This document shows positions 6,090 through 8,194 of a stretch of DNA of 8,194 bases, piece by piece. Made by a program: the position numbers and the translations under genes. The notes beneath the pieces were generated by a model. That model saw nothing but the letters and a program-made list of their open reading frames with translations. It did not search any database and was not told where the DNA came from. Source of the DNA: Kiloniellaceae bacterium (GTDB lineage: Bacteria > Pseudomonadota > Alphaproteobacteria > Kiloniellales > Kiloniellaceae). Positions within the stretch are counted from its first letter, which is position 1. Each line of letters begins with the position of its first letter. The stretch lies in contig JANQKX010000026.1 in the NCBI GenBank assembly GCA_028280915.1, positions 1-8,194 of the forward strand, read 5' to 3'.

Positions 6090-8194
6090 ATGGCAGTCGA
6101 ATCGAGCGCAAACATTCAATCCTCGCCACCCGGGTCGCCGTACCAGGGCTTCTGGGCCTGGTGGCGCCGGGTCAAGCTGGAGCGCAAGCTGGCGGTGACC
6201 TTCCTGATCCTGGGGTTGACCCTGGGGACGGTCACCTTCGGCCTGATGACCGGCGACCTGCCCATCGCCGCCGAGCCCCAGATCGTGCTCTTGGTGCTGA
6301 TCAGCGACCTGGTGCTGCTGTTGGGCTTCAGCGCGCTGATCGCCCGCCGCCTGGTGGTGCTCTGGTCCCAGCGCAAGAAGGGCTTGGCCGGGGCCCGGCT
6401 TCACGGTCGGCTGGTGGCCCTGTTCAGCCTGGTCGCCGTGACCCCGACCATCCTGGTGGCGGTGTTTTCCGTGATGCTGTTCGACTTCGGCCTGAAGGTC
6501 TGGTTCAGCGAACGGGTCTCCACGGCGATTAAAAACTCCGTCAAGGTGGCCGAGGCCTATACCGAAGAGCACATCGACGCCATCAACACCGATGCCATCG
6601 CCATCGCCCAGTCCCTCAACCGCCGCGGCCCCATGCTGATCTATAATCCCCGGGTGCTGTCCCAGGTGTTGACACAGCAGGCCGAGCAGCGCTCCCTGAC
6701 CGAAGTGGCGATCTATGATCGGGCCGGACACCTCTTTGCCCGGGCCGATAACTTCCTCCTGGCCTTCAACCCGGATATTCCCGACTGGGCGCTGCAAAAG
6801 GCCGATCGGGGCGAGATCGTGGTGATCGCCTCGGAAGACGAGGAGCGGGTGCGGGCGCTGATCCGTTTGGACTTTTTCAACGGGGCCTTTTTGTACTTGG
6901 GACGCCTGGTGGACCCCCGGGTGCTGGGCCATTTGGACCGGACCCGCGGCGCGGTCCAGCTCTATGAGGAGCTGGAGGGTAAGCGGGACGATCTGCAGAT
7001 CGCCTTCGCCCTGATCTTCGCCGTGGTGGCGCTCATGCTGCTGCTGGCGGCCATCTGGGTCGGCCTGGCCTTCGCCAATCATCTGACGGGCCCCATCGGC
7101 AGCTTGATCGCCGCCTCCGAGCGGGTCGGCGCCGGGGATTTGACGGCCCGGGTGCCGTCGCCGGACGGGGACGATGAGATCGGCAGCCTGGGCCGTGCCT
7201 TTAACCGCATGACCGGCCGTTTGGAGAGCCAGCAAAGCGAATTGCTGGAGGCCAACCGCCTGCTGGACGACCGCAGCCGCTTTATCGAGGCGGTGCTGGG
7301 CGGGGTTTCGGCCGGGGTGATCGGCCTGGATCGGAACGGCTGCGTCACCCTGCCCAACCGCTCCGCCTGCGAGCTGTTGGAAAGCGAGGTGGAAAAGCTG
7401 CGCGGCCATGACCTGACCGCCATCCTGCCGGAGATCCAGGACCTGCTGGCCGAGGCGAGCCGCAAGCAGGGCCGCACGGCGGAAAGCCACATTTCCCTGC
7501 AGCGGGGCGACGGCACCACGCGCATCCTCTTGGTGCGGGTGGTGGCGGAGACCGATGAAGGGGGCATCATTGGCTTCGTGGTCACCTTCGATGACATTAC
7601 CGAGCTGCTCTCGGCCCAGCGCAAGGCCGCCTGGTCCGACATCGCCCGGCGCATCGCCCATGAGATCAAAAATCCCCTGACCCCCATTCAGCTCTCAGCC
7701 GAGCGTTTGCAGCGCAAATACCTGCGGCAAATTTCCAGCGACACGGAAACCTTCAAGGTGTGCACGGATACCATTATCCGTCATGTGGAGGATATCGGCC
7801 GCATGGTGGATGAATTTTCCTCCTTCGCCCGCATGCCGGCGCCCACCTTGGCGGACGAGTCCCTGGGCAAGTTGCTGGATCAGGCGATTTTCCTGCAGTC
7901 CACGGCCCACCCGGATATCAAGTTCAGCAAGGCCTTTCCCAATAAGCCCGTGGTGCTGTCCTGCGACGGCCAGCAGGTGGGGCGGGCCGTGACCAACCTC
8001 TTGCTCAATTCCGTGGAGGCGATCAAGGGCCTGGACCCGTCGGCCCTCGATGCGCGCAAGGCGCAAGGCCTGCCGGCGGGGGAAATCGCCGTATCCCTGG
8101 CACCGGTGGAGCACGGCGTCGAGGTGCGCATTACCGATACGGGCCGGGGCCTGCCCAAGGCGGAGCGGCACCGCCTGACCGGGCCTTACGTGAC
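6090..8194 (+). CDS. ntrY: Membrane-bound nitrogen-regulation histidine kinase NtrY (3' end beyond window)
   Basis: The open frame runs 701 codons to the window edge without a stop. NtrY senses an undefined signal at the membrane and phosphorylates NtrX. Visible in order are hydrophobic segments at about 34-53, 64-86, 106-134 and 312-330, with an extracytoplasmic part of about 177 residues between the last two. A HAMP domain (about 332-385; LTGPIGSL through DDEIGSLGRAFNRM) and a PAS domain (about 398-500) follow. The H-box is RIAHEIKNPLTPIQLSAERL (phosphoacceptor H524), the N box NLLLNSVEA (N640), and the G1 box DTGRGLP starts at D683. The F and G2 boxes and roughly 50-70 residues should lie outside. 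The ATG at 6090 is the first start after an in-frame TGA at 6084; the Shine-Dalgarno is weak (GGG at 6078-6080). ntrX is the expected next gene. The four-segment membrane architecture distinguishes it from NtrB. Confidence 0.94.
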   Translation, partial: MAVESSANIQSSPPGSPYQGFWAWWRRVKLERKLAVTFLILGLTLGTVTFGLMTGDLPIAAEPQIVLLVLISDLVLLLGFSALIARRLVVLWSQRKKGLAGARLHGRLVALFSLVAVTPTILVAVFSVMLFDFGLKVWFSERVSTAIKNSVKVAEAYTEEHIDAINTDAIAIAQSLNRRGPMLIYNPRVLSQVLTQQAEQRSLTEVAIYDRAGHLFARADNFLLAFNPDIPDWALQKADRGEIVVIASEDEERVRALIRLDFFNGAFLYLGRLVDPRVLGHLDRTRGAVQLYEELEGKRDDLQIAFALIFAVVALMLLLAAIWVGLAFANHLTGPIGSLIAASERVGAGDLTARVPSPDGDDEIGSLGRAFNRMTGRLESQQSELLEANRLLDDRSRFIEAVLGGVSAGVIGLDRNGCVTLPNRSACELLESEVEKLRGHDLTAILPEIQDLLAEASRKQGRTAESHISLQRGDGTTRILLVRVVAETDEGGIIGFVVTFDDITELLSAQRKAAWSDIARRIAHEIKNPLTPIQLSAERLQRKYLRQISSDTETFKVCTDTIIRHVEDIGRMVDEFSSFARMPAPTLADESLGKLLDQAIFLQSTAHPDIKFSKAFPNKPVVLSCDGQQVGRAVTNLLLNSVEAIKGLDPSALDARKAQGLPAGEIAVSLAPVEHGVEVRITDTGRGLPKAERHRLTGPYV

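Noticed and set aside
6042..7661. Long open frame (539 codons) on the minus strand opposite ntrY
   Set aside because: Its translation is rich in Q, H, G and D low-complexity sequence with no recognisable motif. It lies exactly antisense to a well-conserved kinase, so it is a shadow of GC-biased codon positions.

Overview
The window is high-GC chromosomal DNA from an alphaproteobacterium, most likely of the Rhodospirillales type. The evidence is the gene order: a fused ispDF and pgpA diverge from dusB (historically nifR3), ntrB, ntrC and ntrY. This is a classic alphaproteobacterial neighbourhood. The species cannot be told from the sequence. There is no sign of mobile DNA, tRNA, rRNA or CRISPR, and both ends of the window cut through genes.

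Layout. Positions 1-1437 lie on the minus strand: ispDF (isoprenoid precursor synthesis) followed 15 bases later by the 5' part of pgpA (phosphatidylglycerol synthesis). Both start with GTG. An 87-base divergent gap (1438-1524) separates them from the plus-strand genes. These begin with a membrane protein of the CcsA/YpjD cytochrome c assembly-like family (1525-2334). After a 113-base AT-rich gap (2335-2447) with repeated TTGCA/TGCA motifs comes a tight block: dusB (2448-3446), ntrB (3443-4609, ATGA overlap), ntrC (4613-6049, 3-base gap) and ntrY (6090 to the window end). A 40-base gap holding a perfect 9-bp hairpin separates ntrC from ntrY.

How the genes work together. NtrB (cytosolic PAS histidine kinase) and NtrC (sigma-54 activator with receiver, AAA+ and Fis-type HTH domains) form the general nitrogen-control two-component system. 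NtrY is a second, membrane-bound nitrogen-related kinase whose partner NtrX is expected just beyond the right edge. DusB modifies tRNA and is commonly the first gene of this operon. The ispDF-pgpA pair is a separate housekeeping unit for envelope and isoprenoid metabolism.

I see no undescribed system. The items most worth checking are non-coding: the ntrC-ntrY hairpin with a possible internal promoter beside it, the repeated TTGCA motifs before dusB, and the YpjD-like gene lying between ispDF and dusB.
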